Source: Dipteris shenzhenensis (Eukaryota; Polypodiophyta; Polypodiopsida; Gleicheniales). From it: a stretch of 64,000 nucleotides of DNA. The stretch lies in NCBI GenBank assembly GCA_047967505.1, contig CM106541.1, one strand, 5' to 3'. The position numbers were made by a program, and so were the translations under genes. Below the pieces are notes generated by a model. It saw nothing but the letters and a program-made list of their open reading frames with translations. It ran no database searches and was not told the DNA's origin. Shown here in pieces: positions 1-12,392 of the stretch (positions are counted from its first letter, which is position 1; each line of letters opens with the position of its first letter).

Positions 1-290
1 GGTAAGCCACAAGCCACACATTCCCCATAGAAAGTAATGTTGGTGAGTCCATCCACAGATCATGGGATGTGGGCTATGTATAGAACGTCTCACCAAGCTT
101 GACCTATTGTAGCAATGCCTTTGTAAGCAGACATTGTCTCTCTGCATCTACAATTGTGGTCATAGTAGCTTCATATCTTTTTTGCATGGGCATATTCAAT
201 AGAAGAAATGATCAGAGAGAAGGACCATATAAATGATTTCACTATCCACATAGTAGTATTGAGAAAATCAAGCAAAGTGCTAATGAGACC
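1..290. other. no recognisable feature
   Basis: No coding potential, repeat or element end could be recognised in this stretch. Confidence 0.5.
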
Positions 291-960
291 TGCATAGTTC
301 TTTGAATTATTTTCAAAGTAATTGAAGCATTTTCAAGTACTTTGAAGAACATTAAGTATAGTGGTGGACATTGAAAGAACTCTGATGCACTTTTAAGTAC
401 TGTTGGGTAGCCTCTAGTACTTTAAAGTACTGTTGAGTAGCCTCCAATACTTTAAAGTACTTTCCAATACATTGAAGTACCTTAAAGTACTTTCAAATAC
501 TTTAAAGGATTTTGGAAAGTACTTTAAAGTACTTTCCAGTTCTTTAAATGAGTTTTTAGTACTTGTAAGAAGTTTTAAGTATTCCTAATAACTTTTAAAT
601 TGTTTTAAGTACTTTTAACCCCTTTTAAGTACTTCAGAGTACTCAAAAGTTTTCTAATGTATAGTATACTTTGAAGGACTTTCCAGTACTTTAAAGTACT
701 TTAAAATAGTTTGAACATACTTTGAAGGACTTTCCAGTACTTTAAAGTATTTTTTAGTTCTATAAAGTAGTTTCCATTTTTTAAAAGTACTTTCCAATAC
801 TTCTAAGAAGCTTTAAGTACTTCTAGGAGCTTTTTAGTACTTTTAGGTTTTTCTAAGTGCTTTTAAGTACTTTTAAGCACTTCTAAGCACTTCTAAGTAC
901 TTCTATGTACTTTTAAATACATTTAAAATGCTTTTAAGTGTTTAAAATTTATTTTAAGTA
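291..960. repeat. degenerate AGTACT-rich repeat tract
   Basis: About 670 bp is built from short, diverged copies of a palindromic core close to AAAGTACTTT, alternating with variants such as TTTTAAGTACTT and CTTTCCAGTACTTT. Spacing is irregular, roughly 10-25 bp, so this is a decayed simple-sequence or minisatellite array and not a strict tandem. There is no coding potential. The core is its own reverse complement, so single strands could fold into many alternative small hairpins. Confidence 0.75.
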
Positions 961-1063
961 CGTTTAAGTCCTCTTCTTGGTCTTTCAGGGCATTTTTTGG
1001 TGCTATCCCTTTTGAAGTATCCCACAACTGGGATTTGGCTGGCTATGTTTTTTGGTTTTTTGG

Positions 1064-1195
1064 GAGCTTCTTGGTAGTAGTTGGCTCCTTTGTACCCCAT
1101 ACTTGGAACTCCCTTTGCTAGTCCTTTTAGAGCTTCTTGGTAGTGGTTGGCTCCTTTGTACCCCAAACTTGGAACTCCCTTTGCTAGTCCTTTGG
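1064..1195. repeat. two-copy tandem duplication, 66-bp period
   Basis: A unit beginning GAGCTTCTTGGTAGT starts at 1064 and again at 1130. The copies differ at only a few bases. Short open frames cross it on both strands because 66 is a multiple of three, but none resembles a known protein. Confidence 0.8.
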
Positions 1196-1439
1196 GGGTC
1201 CTTTGAGAGGGCTTTTTCTATCCTTGCCTTTCCCCTTTTTCTTTCCTTCCTCTTGCAATGTAGCATTGTGTTTTCTTCTAAATAACAAATCTTGGTGATG
1301 ACCATTGGTCTATTAAAAGGGGTTCACATGGTAGCACCCTTGATTTTCCAAGCTATTAAGGTTCTTCTCTCTCCATAGGACAAACACTAGGTGAAGAAAG
1401 TCGTACAATCACTTCAAGATATGACATTGGTAGGTAGGA

Positions 1440-2600
1440 TAGTTGGCCTTATGCCCACCGAGAGCTAGGTTTGTGATTGGATCCAAGAAATCTTAGCATT
1501 GGATGGGGACCACATTCAGGATATTACCCTTAGGTTACCATCTATGGTAGAGGGGTATCCATTTTACATTTGGGCTCCCACGATACTACCCGGTCTCTTG
1601 TGGAATGGAGTGGTTCTATTGACACATTATGTGCCTTGCTTTTCAATGATGCTTCACTTTGCAAGGCTCCCTAAAGAGTACAAACTCATCCTCCATTCCA
1701 TTGGTGGGGCATTGAGCACTATAGTGGAGCCTCCTCCTTAGATGGTAGCAACAATTTGGAGGCCCTTCTCCTTCTTCCAACCCCTCTGGAGGCCCCATCC
1801 CCTTCTTCTTCTCCCCTCCCTCCCCCTCCCCCTACTCTAGTTATTGTTACCCTCATCACCCACCCTTCGATCATTTCCCCTCATCCCCTCCCCCTCCTCC
1901 TCCTACTCAGGTAGGTTCAGTGGATTCTTCTCTTCTTATCTCCCCCCCCTTGCCTTGGACCCTAAGCCTCTAGGAAAGGGCACCACAGAGCCCCCCTCCT
2001 CTTCTTAGTTAATGGCCTCCTCATGGTAGCATCAGTCTTCTGCCCATCTAAAAGACACAGCCTCTTCACAGAATGCCTCTTTAGGTGACTCCTCATATCA
2101 GATTCTAGGCTTGAAGCCTCGCCCTGGGTAACCTCCTCCTAGGGTGTTCTAGAGGATGGACCCGTGGAACTACCTAGAGATACCCGATGCATACCCTCTA
2201 GCCTTAGAGTTTACAGTCATGATCTTGTAGCCCTACAAAGGGGGCCCAATTGGATTGGTCGGCCCTTGTACTTGACCCCTTTGGGGATTCAACTTTGCCT
2301 GTATGGGAAAGGAAAAGTGCCCCCCTCTCTATTTGATATAATGCTGAAAGACGAGATCTATAACATGATGGAGGAGTGGATTGGGTTGTATGGCGTGGAC
2401 TTGTGGCTCAGTCATGGCAACTCTACTAGTTTTTTTTACAGAGAGGAAACTCTACTACTTTTCAGCTGGGTTTTTCCTCTGAGAGACCTAGTGCTAGTCA
2501 TGCCATGGGCATCATCCACTTCTAGGCCCAAAGATACATTATTTGCAGGTCATGCATTGGTCTCTACACCAGTGTGTAGCCAAGATAGGGATTGAGGTGT
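1440..2600 (+). other. unrecognised open frames, possibly LINE ORF1 region
   Basis: Two open frames (1499-1741, 80 codons; 2164-2595, 143 codons) are separated by a C/T-rich, proline-coding stretch with stops. I recognise neither product. They lie directly upstream of, and on the same strand as, the LINE endonuclease remnant starting near 2757. A decayed ORF1 (gag-like) region of that LINE is therefore the simplest explanation, but it rests on position alone. The region could equally be unrelated non-coding DNA. Confidence 0.25.
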
Positions 2601-2756
2601 CCTTTTATAATGTAGTGGGCCTTCAAGAACCTATTATGCATTTGATACAAAGAAGTACTGATACAAAATACTCCCCTTCCAAACCCCCTTCAAAATCTCA
2701 GAGATCAATTGAAGAGGTGTAGGCTCCTACTCATAAGAGAGTTGTACTTCCTCAAC

Positions 2757-3660
2757 CTCTTCTCCATGAGCTAGACACTAGTGAGTTGGAATGTACATGA
2801 GCTCCACGACCATGCACGTCAGTAGCCACATTACTTGATCCTTTGCTAAGAGCTTTAGAGGGATGTGGTTGGGAGATTGTTAGATTTCCTTTTGATTCAA
2901 GCGCATATATTTTCAGTAGCACAACAGACATCAGCCACCACCACCAGTGACACCATCTCTTACCAAGGAGAGGCCCCAAGGTGTGGTCTCCTATAGTGTG
3001 TAGGAGTGGAATTGTCTGCATTTCAATTTCTTAGGTAGTGGGCTACAAATATTTTTGACAAGGGGAACTGATAATAGGTAGGGCAGTGTGGATGTGCATT
3101 AGTGCTGGTGACTCCAAAATTGGCATCCTAGATGTCTATGCCCCGATGTGTAGACAACAATGCCTTGCCTCTAAAGATAGTTTACAAAGAGCCTCCTAGA
3201 TGACTCTTGGATTGTTGGTGACTTCATGATCTATGGCCAAGGACCCATGGCAAGAGGAGAAGGCTCTAGGTTGCTCAATGGAGGCCGAGGGCCTGCTCTC
3301 ATGCTTGGAAGACTTGGCATGGCCGCAAAGCCTAGGAATGTAGCTCCTTGTTTTTCCATTGAATTGCCTCTTTGTCCACATAGCCCATCCTCCCTCTGGG
3401 CTATCAATCGACTGGCTCCAAATCTCTAGCATTTCTTCCTGCACATCCTACTCTTGTAATAGAGCATCAAGAATGTAGATCCCCTTCCGGGGAGGCCCTC
3501 TCTGAGGCTACTCTAGCTATAAAATCATAGGGGAATGGTCAGATATCATGGTACCTACCAAAATACTAGTGGCTCTACCCCTATATAGTGCCTAATCCCC
3601 CACATAAAACCTATGTCGCTCTCTAGGAGACCATCATGCTTGCACTGACTGAAAGAGAAA
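2757..3660 (+). pseudogene. L1-type LINE endonuclease domain, decayed
   Basis: Broken frames spell the landmarks of an L1-type apurinic-like endonuclease. An SWNVHEL segment near 2783 corresponds to the N-terminal SWNVRGL block. A GDSKIGILDVYAPM stretch near 3108-3150 is followed by DSWIVGDFMIYG near 3205-3240, matching the GDFN catalytic block with its asparagine lost. The frame shifts several times and carries many stops, so this is a dead copy. In the intact family this domain nicks target DNA for target-primed reverse transcription. The reverse transcriptase expected downstream is not adjacent; a same-strand L1-type RT lies at 19.0-20.4 kb. Confidence 0.6.
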
Positions 3661-3679
3661 CTAAGGCTACCTTGGTTAA

Positions 3680-3815
3680 TAAGATGGTCAAGGGTATTCC
3701 CTAGATTATTTCTTATTCTGACATGTGTACGTATAATTCCATATGGTTAAGGAGATGGTCAAGGGTATCCATAGAATATTTCTTATTCTATCATGTGTAC
3801 ATATTCCACATGTAT
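3680..3815. repeat. imperfect tandem duplication, about 69 bp
   Basis: A segment beginning AGATGGTCAAGGGTAT and ending with a TCATGTGTACATAT-like block occurs near 3683 and again near 3751, with small indels. It lies at the 3' edge of the LINE remnant and is non-coding. Confidence 0.65.
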
Positions 3816-4283
3816 GAGTCTTTATTAGTGGGAAGTGGATAGTGGATACATTATGGTGGATATGCATGCAATGGGCCGCATCAATGTAGCATAATTGACC
3901 ACCTCTTAGACATACCTACCACACCACTCACAATAGTATATATGGGCCAATGTATCCAATTTTTATGAGCATCCACACCATCTTCCCTAGGTTCATCCTC
4001 CGTATGAGTCTATTTAGATTGCCATATAAGCCATATAGGTTCATCACATTGTACCTGTCTTGTTGGTATTGAAAATGTTTGAATTCTCCCCATTGCCTAT
4101 ACTTGCATAGTCTATTGCACTTTCTCTTGCTAGTCTATCTTTCCTATGTGCCATATTCTTTTATGAGAGTGGTAATTTATCTCTTGTGATTTTATTAATT
4201 GCCAGAGGGCCTTATACTACTGCTTCATCATTTTCCAGAAGGATGTTTATGAGGCTTCTTCCTAATTAATCATTAGGGGAATT

Positions 4284-4691
4284 TTGGACTCAAAAAGGGC
4301 CTCTTGGATTAGTCCCTTAAGATTTGTGATTAGCAAACCAGCCCATGGGAAGGCTTGGGCATTAAAAGAATGGAGGATTCCATATTGGCCTCTCATTGGT
4401 GAAACGTCCTCCTTGGTCCCCACTAGGCTTTCCTGGCGCCCTCCCAATCGTCAAACGATCAATCGTAACTTTCGATTGATAAAACCACAATGTCAAATCT
4501 GCAATAAAAATCACAATACCCGTGATTGCTGGCACAACAAAGAAAACAAGGGTAAAACGAAACGTTTCAACACTGCAAATTGCGTCTCTGATTTTCTTCC
4601 TCATTGCACAATTTTTGGAGGTGTGAAGATTGAAGGACCTTTATTGCTAGAAGATTTTGAATTTGTTGTTTATGAGAAGAGCATACAATAA
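4284..4691 (+). pseudogene. copia gag scrap with zinc knuckle
   Basis: A 135-codon open frame contains CQICNKNHNTRDCW at about residues 72-85. This resembles the CCHC zinc knuckle of Ty1/copia Gag but has three residues instead of four between the second Cys and the His. The arginine/asparagine-rich residues before it also fit Gag. The first 60 residues match nothing I know, and no protease or integrase follows. I read it as an isolated fragment, not an active gene. Confidence 0.35.
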
Positions 4692-4699
4692 AAATTAGT

Positions 4700-6170
4700 C
4701 ATTGAAGTCATTGTGGAGAGATTATAATAGCTATAGGTTGTCCTTGCTATTGTTTTGTTATTGTTTTCTCAAAAGTGACACCGTCGGAGAGATATAATGT
4801 AGAGACCCTTGTATTTCCTATGGCTATTGTCTGGGTGATTTGATGTTAATGACACCATGATATTCTCTACTCTACAATTGGTTGTTGTGCATAGAGAATT
4901 GCCATTGTGCATTTCTTCTTCCACGATGTGTTTTTCTTGGCTGCAAATTTATTTTCTTTGGCTAAGGATATAAGGTTCAAGATGGTATTTATGAATAACA
5001 CATAACCATTTAATATTTGGTCCTTTATGTCCTCATTTTACAAGGTTTCTGATCATTGGTCAACCATTAAATTGATTTCTTTGAAATATGTAAGCTGCTT
5101 AAGTGCTTTTTTGACTAATTTTTCAACCACATATTATCAACATCTTATCTACTTTTGAGCCTAAGGAAGCCAAGCATTTTGTAAACTTATCAGTCGTATT
5201 ATTGAATTTTATAAGTGTTATTTTGTTCCTTTTGTGCTCTAATGGTCAAAGATATTTTTATTGGCAAGTTGTTTCAGATATGGTAAACATTTATTTACTT
5301 CTTAATAACCAAGAGATTATTGTTGCCATATGTTCATGGGATGACATCCAAAGTACATAGCCTCCTCCATGATTTTGACAAGGTATCAACAACAAAACGT
5401 GTTTATGGGATAATTTGGAGAAATCACTACTATGGTGATTTGTTTTTACTCTAATTACAATTGTATTTTCACACGCATGATATCTCTCTTGTAAGGGATT
5501 ATAAATTGGCATGTCACAATATATGACATTAATAAGATCTTCCTATATCCATAAAATCATATACCTATATATGTATATGATGCATAATAGCATTGATGTT
5601 TAGGATGCATTATAACCATGGATTCTAATTAATACACTTCTCATGATATGTAGTGTGTTATGTCAAATTAACACCGTACTTTCTTATAAATCCAAAACCT
5701 TGTAATAAGCATATTGATAAAGGATTCTCAATTTGTCATATCTCCTGATGAAAGTGCAATATAGTAACTCCTTCTATTTCATATTGTGGTGGTTGTTGAG
5801 ATTTGTACATCAAGGTGATTGGAGGATATAGATTTTGGATAAGATTTGGATTTCTATGTGGAGACTTAGTAGATGATTAAATATATGATACCCACGTGGT
5901 TTTTTTGAAGCACATAGTAGCCTTCCAATTTGATAAGGCTGATAGTCAATACCATTTGATGTGTTGGCTTATCCTTGTTTTGTGGTGTCTCCACTTTCTT
6001 CTTCTTCTATCCTGCAAAAGCCCAAGCCAAGGAGCTATAAGACTAGGCTATGAATGCATAAACTCATGCAAGGGTCCAAACATAAGAGAAGAAGTTAAGA
6101 CAAAACAACCACCTTTTTTGAGTTTGGGAGCAAATCTCTGCAAGTAGCATAGCCAAAAAGTGCAAGAGTG
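4700..6170. other. A+T-rich intergenic DNA
   Basis: No recognisable protein, terminal repeat or structural RNA was found. Short open frames at 5291-5512 (minus) and 5896-6147 (plus) have no visible family motifs. The right part probably holds the degenerate leader or LTR of the copia element whose gag begins at 6519, but its boundary could not be placed. Confidence 0.45.
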
Positions 6171-6518
6171 CATTGTCTCTAATTGGGACACGCTTCACGG
6201 TGCGGAGAGGGCATTTCGGGGCCATTTTGAGGCCCGTTGTGGTGGCAGAAGTTTTTCGTAGGCACTCAGAAAAGCGCCTTATTTTTGTTGTACGACCACT
6301 GTTCTGTAGGTCAGTGGAAAGTTATTGCAAAAATTACATCGAATGCCTGTGCACAGAGATATTGGGAGTGACAGAATCATTCTTATTGCCTGTTGATGCA
6401 AAATCATCACTAGGAAGTGATTGTGTGGTCAAATACCAATTTCGTCAGTTTTGTAGATTTGCCCTTGAGGTAGAAGAAGTGTTTTTTCAGTGATAGAATA
6501 TTTTTGCAATGTTCTGTA

Positions 6519-8045
6519 ATGGCGTCTGATGCTCTTTCATAGATAGTCTCTAAAAAGCTTGACAAGAATAACTTCCAAGCATGGAAGTTTAGAATGACGA
6601 ATTTCCTTAAGGAAAAAGGCTATTGGGAGTTCATTACTAGAGCTGAACAAGAACTAGTTATTCCTAATGTTCCCAATCAATAGGAGTTGCAAGCATTTAA
6701 AGGATGGCATGAGAGAGCTAGAAAAGTTATGTACTAGCTATTTATCATTATTTTATATTCTATGATTGTGCATATTCAGGATGCAAGCACGCCGAAGGAG
6801 GCATGGGATACTTTGACAAAAATGTATAGCACAAATACACAAGCTAGGAATTGCATAATGTGCAGAGAGAAAATATGAGCATCAATGACTACCACATGAA
6901 GGTGAAGAATATTGCAGATGCACTTGCTTCCATTGGGTCGCCACTGGAAAATGACGATTTAGTTTCTGTGACCTTGAATGGTCTAGGAAAGGATTATGCA
7001 CAGTTCCGGACATCCATTGCCATCCGTGATAATTTTCCTAATTTTGGGGAGTTGATTGCTCTTCTAATTTTTGAAGAGCAGAGAAATGGTGGTGCATCTT
7101 CTTCAAGAGGAACTTCAAAAGAAACTATCTTCTACTCAAATGTTGGAAGAGGTAGAGGCAAAGGTAGAGCAGGCCAATCTGGAGGCCGTGGCATAAATCA
7201 GAATATGCAGCAAATTCAAGAAAACTAGTCCTATGGAGGAGGACATGGTAACTTTAGAGGCAGGGGGAGCCAAAGAGGTCGTGGTGGATGGCAAAGAGGC
7301 CAAAATGCAAACAGTAATGTTGAATGCTACTACTGTGGTAAAATGGGTCATATGGTTAAAGACTGCTATAAAAAGCAGAATGACATCATGACTAGAAAAT
7401 TGCAGCAAGGCAATTATGCACCCTCTAGTAGATAGGATGATGACAAAAATGAGCATTTGTTTATGGTGCAGCACATGAACAATTCTATGATAAGTGCAAA
7501 AGAAAGCAATGATGTGTGGTATGTTGACTCAGGTGCATTAAACCACACGATAGGTCATGCAAAATGGATGCAGGATGCAAGGAAAATGGAAAGACTAGGA
7601 TTTGTGGAGACTAGTGATGATACTACACATCCTATTGTGCAGATTGGTAAAATTTCTTTGTCTATGCAGAATGGGAAAAAGAAATACTTGTCTGATGTAT
7701 TTCATGTCCCGAATATCACCAAGAACCTAGTTTTTGTTGGTCAAATGGTTGAGCAGGGCTTATAGGTCAGATTTAATCCTCATGGATGCTTTGTTGAGGA
7801 TATGAAAAATAAAGGTCGCTTGATAGCAAAAGGGAAGAAGAAGGGTAGGATGTTTACGTTGGATGTGGACATGCAAATTGAGTGCAGCAACATTTGCACA
7901 TGGGACCAGTGTAGTTGCAGATATTGATATCTGGCATAAACACATTGGTCATGTTAATGTACAGTGACTTAAATTAATGCAAGCCCAAAATATTGTTGCA
8001 AGATTGCCTAAGTTCAAGGTTGCAAAAATGCATAAGGTATGTCCC
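6519..8045 (+). pseudogene. copia gag-protease-preintegrase, truncated host element
   Basis: Gag starts at the ATG at 6519 (MASDALS) and is stopped at codon 8 by TAG (6540-6542), where the family usually has Gln. The UBN2-type gag domain continues, is shifted near 6850 with a small deletion, and resumes through VTLNGLGKDYAQF. A complete CCHC knuckle, CYYCGKMGHMVKDC, lies near 7324-7365. The protease core WYVDSGA at about 7520-7540 keeps its catalytic Asp. The GAG-preintegrase block (DIWHKHIGHVN) near 7930 is in another frame, and similarity stops near 8045. Extra TAG/TGA stops lie near 6681, 6733, 7227, 7433, 7763 and 7965. Integrase and RT are absent. The 3' half may be the same-strand RNase H at 14937. 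Confidence 0.85.
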
Positions 8046-8177
8046 TCAAGATCAACATCATGAAGTAGGCCTTCCCTCAAGATGATGATTCTAGGGAATC
8101 GAAGAAGGAGTGAGCATTACATTCCATCACACCCCTTTAATGGGAATGTCCTTCCTTTGCGTCAAACCAAGAGCTAG
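8046..8177. other. junction between two copia elements
   Basis: The plus-strand copia reading frame ends near 8045 and the minus-strand gag-pol ends at 8178. Read on the minus strand, the interval has purine-rich stretches ending in TTGAGGGA, which could be the remains of a polypurine tract. No copy of the 257-bp LTR belonging to the minus-strand element is present, so its 3' LTR has been lost. Confidence 0.5.
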
Positions 8178-11100
8178 TTAGTGTCTCTCGAATAGCTCTT
8201 TACCAAGTGGTTTGGTAAAGATGTCTACAACATTTTCTTTGCTATCACAATGCTGTAGTGTGATGTCACCAAGTAACACTCTTTCTTTGATGAAGTGCTC
8301 TCTGACATCAATGTGCTTTGTCTTGGAGTGATATACTGGATTCTTGGCCAATGCTTGAGCCGATTGATTATCATAGTATATTGTTGTTGGCTTTGACTCA
8401 TCAAAGTAATCTGTTTTCAACAATAGTCTTCTGAGCCATATAGCCTCACTTGCACCTATAGTGAGTGCTCTATATTCTACTTCAGTCGAAGACAAAGAAA
8501 CAATTGGCTATTTTTTTGACAACCATGATATAGCACCTTGACCAAGGAAAAATGCATATCCCTGTGTCGATCTCCTGGTCTCATGATCTCCAGCATAGTC
8601 ACTGTCACAATATCCATGCAACCGTGGATGACTTCCTCTATATTCTATCCCAAACTATCTTGTACCTCTGATGTATCTCAAAACTCTTTTGGCTGCATTC
8701 CAATGAGACTATTTTGGATTTGCCATAAACTGTGCTAGTGAGCTTAGTGCATAATAAATATCTCGTTGTGTGATTGTCAGATATATAAGAGATCCGATGA
8801 GCTGCCTGTAGTATCTGTCATTGACTGTAGGCTTTTCTGAATCTTTAGTAAGTATCAAACTCTGTTCCATGGGAGTGGCTACAATCTTGCAATCTGCCAT
8901 ATGAAACTTCTTCAGGAGACTATCAACATACTTGAGCTGACTCATGAATGTGCTATCTGAATCTCTCCAGAACTCAATTCCAAGACAATAGTGCTTAAGT
9001 CCAAGATCTTTCATGTCAAACTCTGTAGATAAGTCTTGTTTCAGTTTTCTGATGAAGCTATCCTTGCTTCCTGTCACAATCAGATCATCTACGTACAAAA
9101 GTGCAATAGTAATGTCTTCCCCTTGAACTTTGTAGTAGAGAGTATGATCTGCATTGGACTTCATGTATCCCAGATCAACAAAATACTTGTCAATTCTACT
9201 GTACCAAATTTTGGGTGCTTGCTTTAAGCCATAGAGACTTTTCTTGAGATGGCAAACCTTATTCTCCTTTCCTGGTTCAAGATAACCTGCTGGTTGTTGC
9301 ATGTAGACTTCCTCGTCTAGATAACCATTGAGAAATGCATTTTTGACATCAAGCTGATACACATTCCATTTGCTGAGTGTTGCTAGTGATATCAAGAACC
9401 GTATGGAATCCATCTTTGCTACTGGAGCATAAGTCTCATCATAGTCTTGACCATATTGTTGTGCAAATCCTTTTGCAACTAATCTAGCTTTGTATCTCTG
9501 AATACTTCCATCTGGATTATACTTCACTTTGTATACCCATTTGTTTGCTATGGCCTTCTTTCCTAGTGGAAGGTCACATAATTCCCAAGTTTTGTTCTTA
9601 TATAAAGCATCCATTTCTTCATTCATAGCAATTTGCCATTCTGGCTTGTCTACTATGTCTTCGAAGTACACTGGCTCTTCTGTAGCCACGATGGTAGTCA
9701 TAAGAGCATAGTTAGTGGTTTCCACCTGAATTGCTTTGCCTTTTTGAGCATATGTCAATCTGGTTGGAGGTCTCCTTTTCCTAGTAGACCATCTGAGCTG
9801 CTGTGGTTATGCTTGGGGTGTTGCTGGAAATTCTTGCTCTTGTTCATCAACCTGTTCTGTAGATGACTGTGAAGTCGATGCTTCTATCTCCTATGTAGGT
9901 GAGGTTTTCCATTCTGATTCCTCATCAAAGATTACATCTTTGGAGATAATGACTTTGCGGTTGATGGGATCATACAATTTGTATGCTTTTCTTTCTTCAT
10001 TGTAGCCAACCATGATGCATTTGCGTGACTTCGCATCCAATTTCTTGCGATGATGATCATGTATGTGGGCATATGCTATGCAACCAAATAAGCGGAGATG
10101 CCCAATGCATGGCTTGTGTCTAGTGAATGCTTCATAAGGAGTCATACCTTGTATCAGTTCGGTAGGAAGCCGATTAAGTAAGTAGTTTGCTGTAGCTATT
10201 ACTTCTGCCCAATACTGATTCGAAAGATGCTTTTCACTAAGCATTGCTCTAGCACTGTCTGCTAAAGTCCCATTCTTCTTTTCAGCTCTTGCATTCTGTT
10301 GAGGAGTATCTGCACATGTGAATTGTCTTCGAATGCCGTGACTTCTGTAAAAGTTCATGAATGCTGAAGACATGTATTCACCTCCTCTATTTGATCTCAT
10401 GACCTTGATCTTTCTACCTGTTTGGTTTTCTACCATGGCTTTGAATTCTTGAAATCTAGAAAACACTTCAGATTTCTCTTTCAGAAAGTAGACCCAACAA
10501 TATCTACTGTAGTTGTCGATGAAGGTCAAGTAGTAAAGTGAACCATTGATGCTGTGGGTTTGGGCATAACCCCATACATCTGTATCTATCAAATCAAGAA
10601 TACCTCGTGCACGAGAGGTACTTCTGACAAAGTTAATTCGCTTTTGTTTGCCAAAGTAGCATGCTTCACAAACTTTTCCAAGAAACTGTAGCTTTGGAAT
10701 CCCAATTGCCATATTCTGATTCCTAAGATCTAACAAGTACTTAAAGTTGACATGACCATATCTCTTGTGCCATTTTGCAGAGAGTGGCATCTATTGCAGT
10801 TGAGCTGACATGGCATGCTTATCTAGTATTGTAGCTAGCATTCTATATAAGTGTCCTTCCTTGACACCTTTTGCTACTAGCTGACATCTTTTGGATTTGT
10901 CTCTGATAGTGTATTCATCACCATCGAAGATGACTTTGTAATTGTGTTCCATCATTTGACCTACTAACAAAAGGTTCTTGTTGAGCTTCGGAACATAGAG
11001 CACATCTTTGACCAATCCTTTAGTACCAGTAAAATTTCTCATAGGGATAACACCTGTCCCTTGAACTGGATTCGGTGTATTATTTGTTGTGTAGATGACA

Positions 11101-12392
11101 TTTTTTTGACCTTCTAATGGCTTCATTTCTGTGAAGAATTCCTGATGATTTATCATATGAGATGATGCACCGCTATTGATATATTAAGGATCATGTTCCA
11201 CTTCATCGACTTGAGAGTTGAAATCCTCTTTGGGATTGAAATCAGTGTCTAGGTACACTGTATCAATCTGATGCAATTTCTCGCTTGCAAGAAACATATT
11301 TCCATGTTCATTTGCAAAATGACTGTGACTAGAATGTCCACCACGATGATTTCCTCTACCTCGAGAATTTTCTTGATTACTGCTAGATTGACCGCCTTGG
11401 TCGTATTGCTTCTTGCGGAAATCTCTTTCATAGTATCCAAACTTATGACAGTAGTTGCACTAAATGTTTGACACATTGGTGGATGCATTCCCTCGTTCTT
11501 GGAATCTTCCTCGGTTGGAATGATTTTCTCTTTGCTGATTCTGATGTTGCTGAGGATGATGCTGATGCTGATGTTGATTCTGACTTTGATTTTGTTGATG
11601 ATGACCTCTTTTATGATATGTTCTACCTCTGCCTCTGCCTTTGCCTCTACTTTTGTCTAAAGCTGTGAATGCATGATCATTAGAATGACCTTTACATGCT
11701 TGAATGGCTTGAGTCCTGAGTTCTTCACCAAGTAGGACTGACTAAAGTTCTTCCAGTGTCGGAATTTGCCATTGGATGGCAATACTATGGACTAGATTCT
11801 CATATCCCTCTCCTAGTCCATTCAGAATGACTTGAACCATTTCTGCGGGGTTCATAGTCTCTCCTGCTGTTGCAAGTTGATTGTTGTAGTCTTTTATGCG
11901 GAGTACATAAGCATGACCAGTTTCACTACTGTTGCGGAAACTTTGGTTGATCTGGTTTCTCAAGGTGAGAATCTTGGATGTGTTCTTAGACTCGTAGAGA
12001 GCTGCGAACATATCCCATGCTTCTTTTGATGTCTTGACTGTGTTGAGCTATCCTAGCATGACATCTTGTACATTCTGCTTGATCAGGTGATAGGCACACT
12101 TGTCTTTCTTATCCCATTCTGCTTGAGCTCAGGCAATGGTAGGATCTACTACTGGTGTGGAAACTATTTGTGTAGATGTAGATCCCGATGTAGATTCTGT
12201 TGCTGGTGCTGTGACAACAAATGGAGTAGAGCTACTAGTGGTTGGATTGTCCAATGGTCTAGGTGTAGACCCATCCACATACTCCCATTTGTCCCGAAGC
12301 ACAAGAATGGTCTCCATTTGGTATTTCCATGTACCGTAATTGGAGTTGTCTAACTTAGTAGATGCCTCCAAATTGAGGTTGCTAGTTGACAT
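8178..12392 (-). pseudogene. copia gag-pol: one frame, eleven stops
   Basis: From the ATG at 12392 to the stop at 8178 the whole polyprotein, about 1404 codons, stays in one frame without an indel. Order is Ty1/copia: UBN2 gag, zinc knuckle (near 11460-11415), protease (near 11190-11150), GAG-preintegrase and integrase (10790-9891), RT (about 9760-8709; LYVDDLIVTG intact), RNase H (about 8640-8178; STEVEYRA, TKHIDVREHF). In-frame stops lie at 12129, 12048, 11742, 11460, 11184, 10791, 9891, 9807, 8709, 8655 and 8508 (lowest base of each). Nine fit Gln CAG/CAA to TAG/TAA and one fits Arg CGA to TGA. Catalytic residues are also hit: protease DSGA reads NSGA (11175-11177), the second integrase Asp reads Asn (10389-10391), and the knuckle has His to Tyr and Cys to Phe. 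The element cannot be autonomous. Confidence 0.95.

Noticed and set aside
1003-1305. Repetitive open frames across the 66-bp duplication as a small repeat protein
   Set aside because: Only two repeats, open in more than one frame on both strands, with no start context or homology.
8178-12392. Alternative genetic code with TAG/TAA read as Gln, as in some ulvophyte algae and ciliates
   Set aside because: In-frame TGA (12129, 63339) and a Trp to TAG (near 6733) also occur, frameshifts break the other elements, catalytic residues are mutated too, and the host SRR1-like frame has no internal TAR codons. Mutation explains this better.
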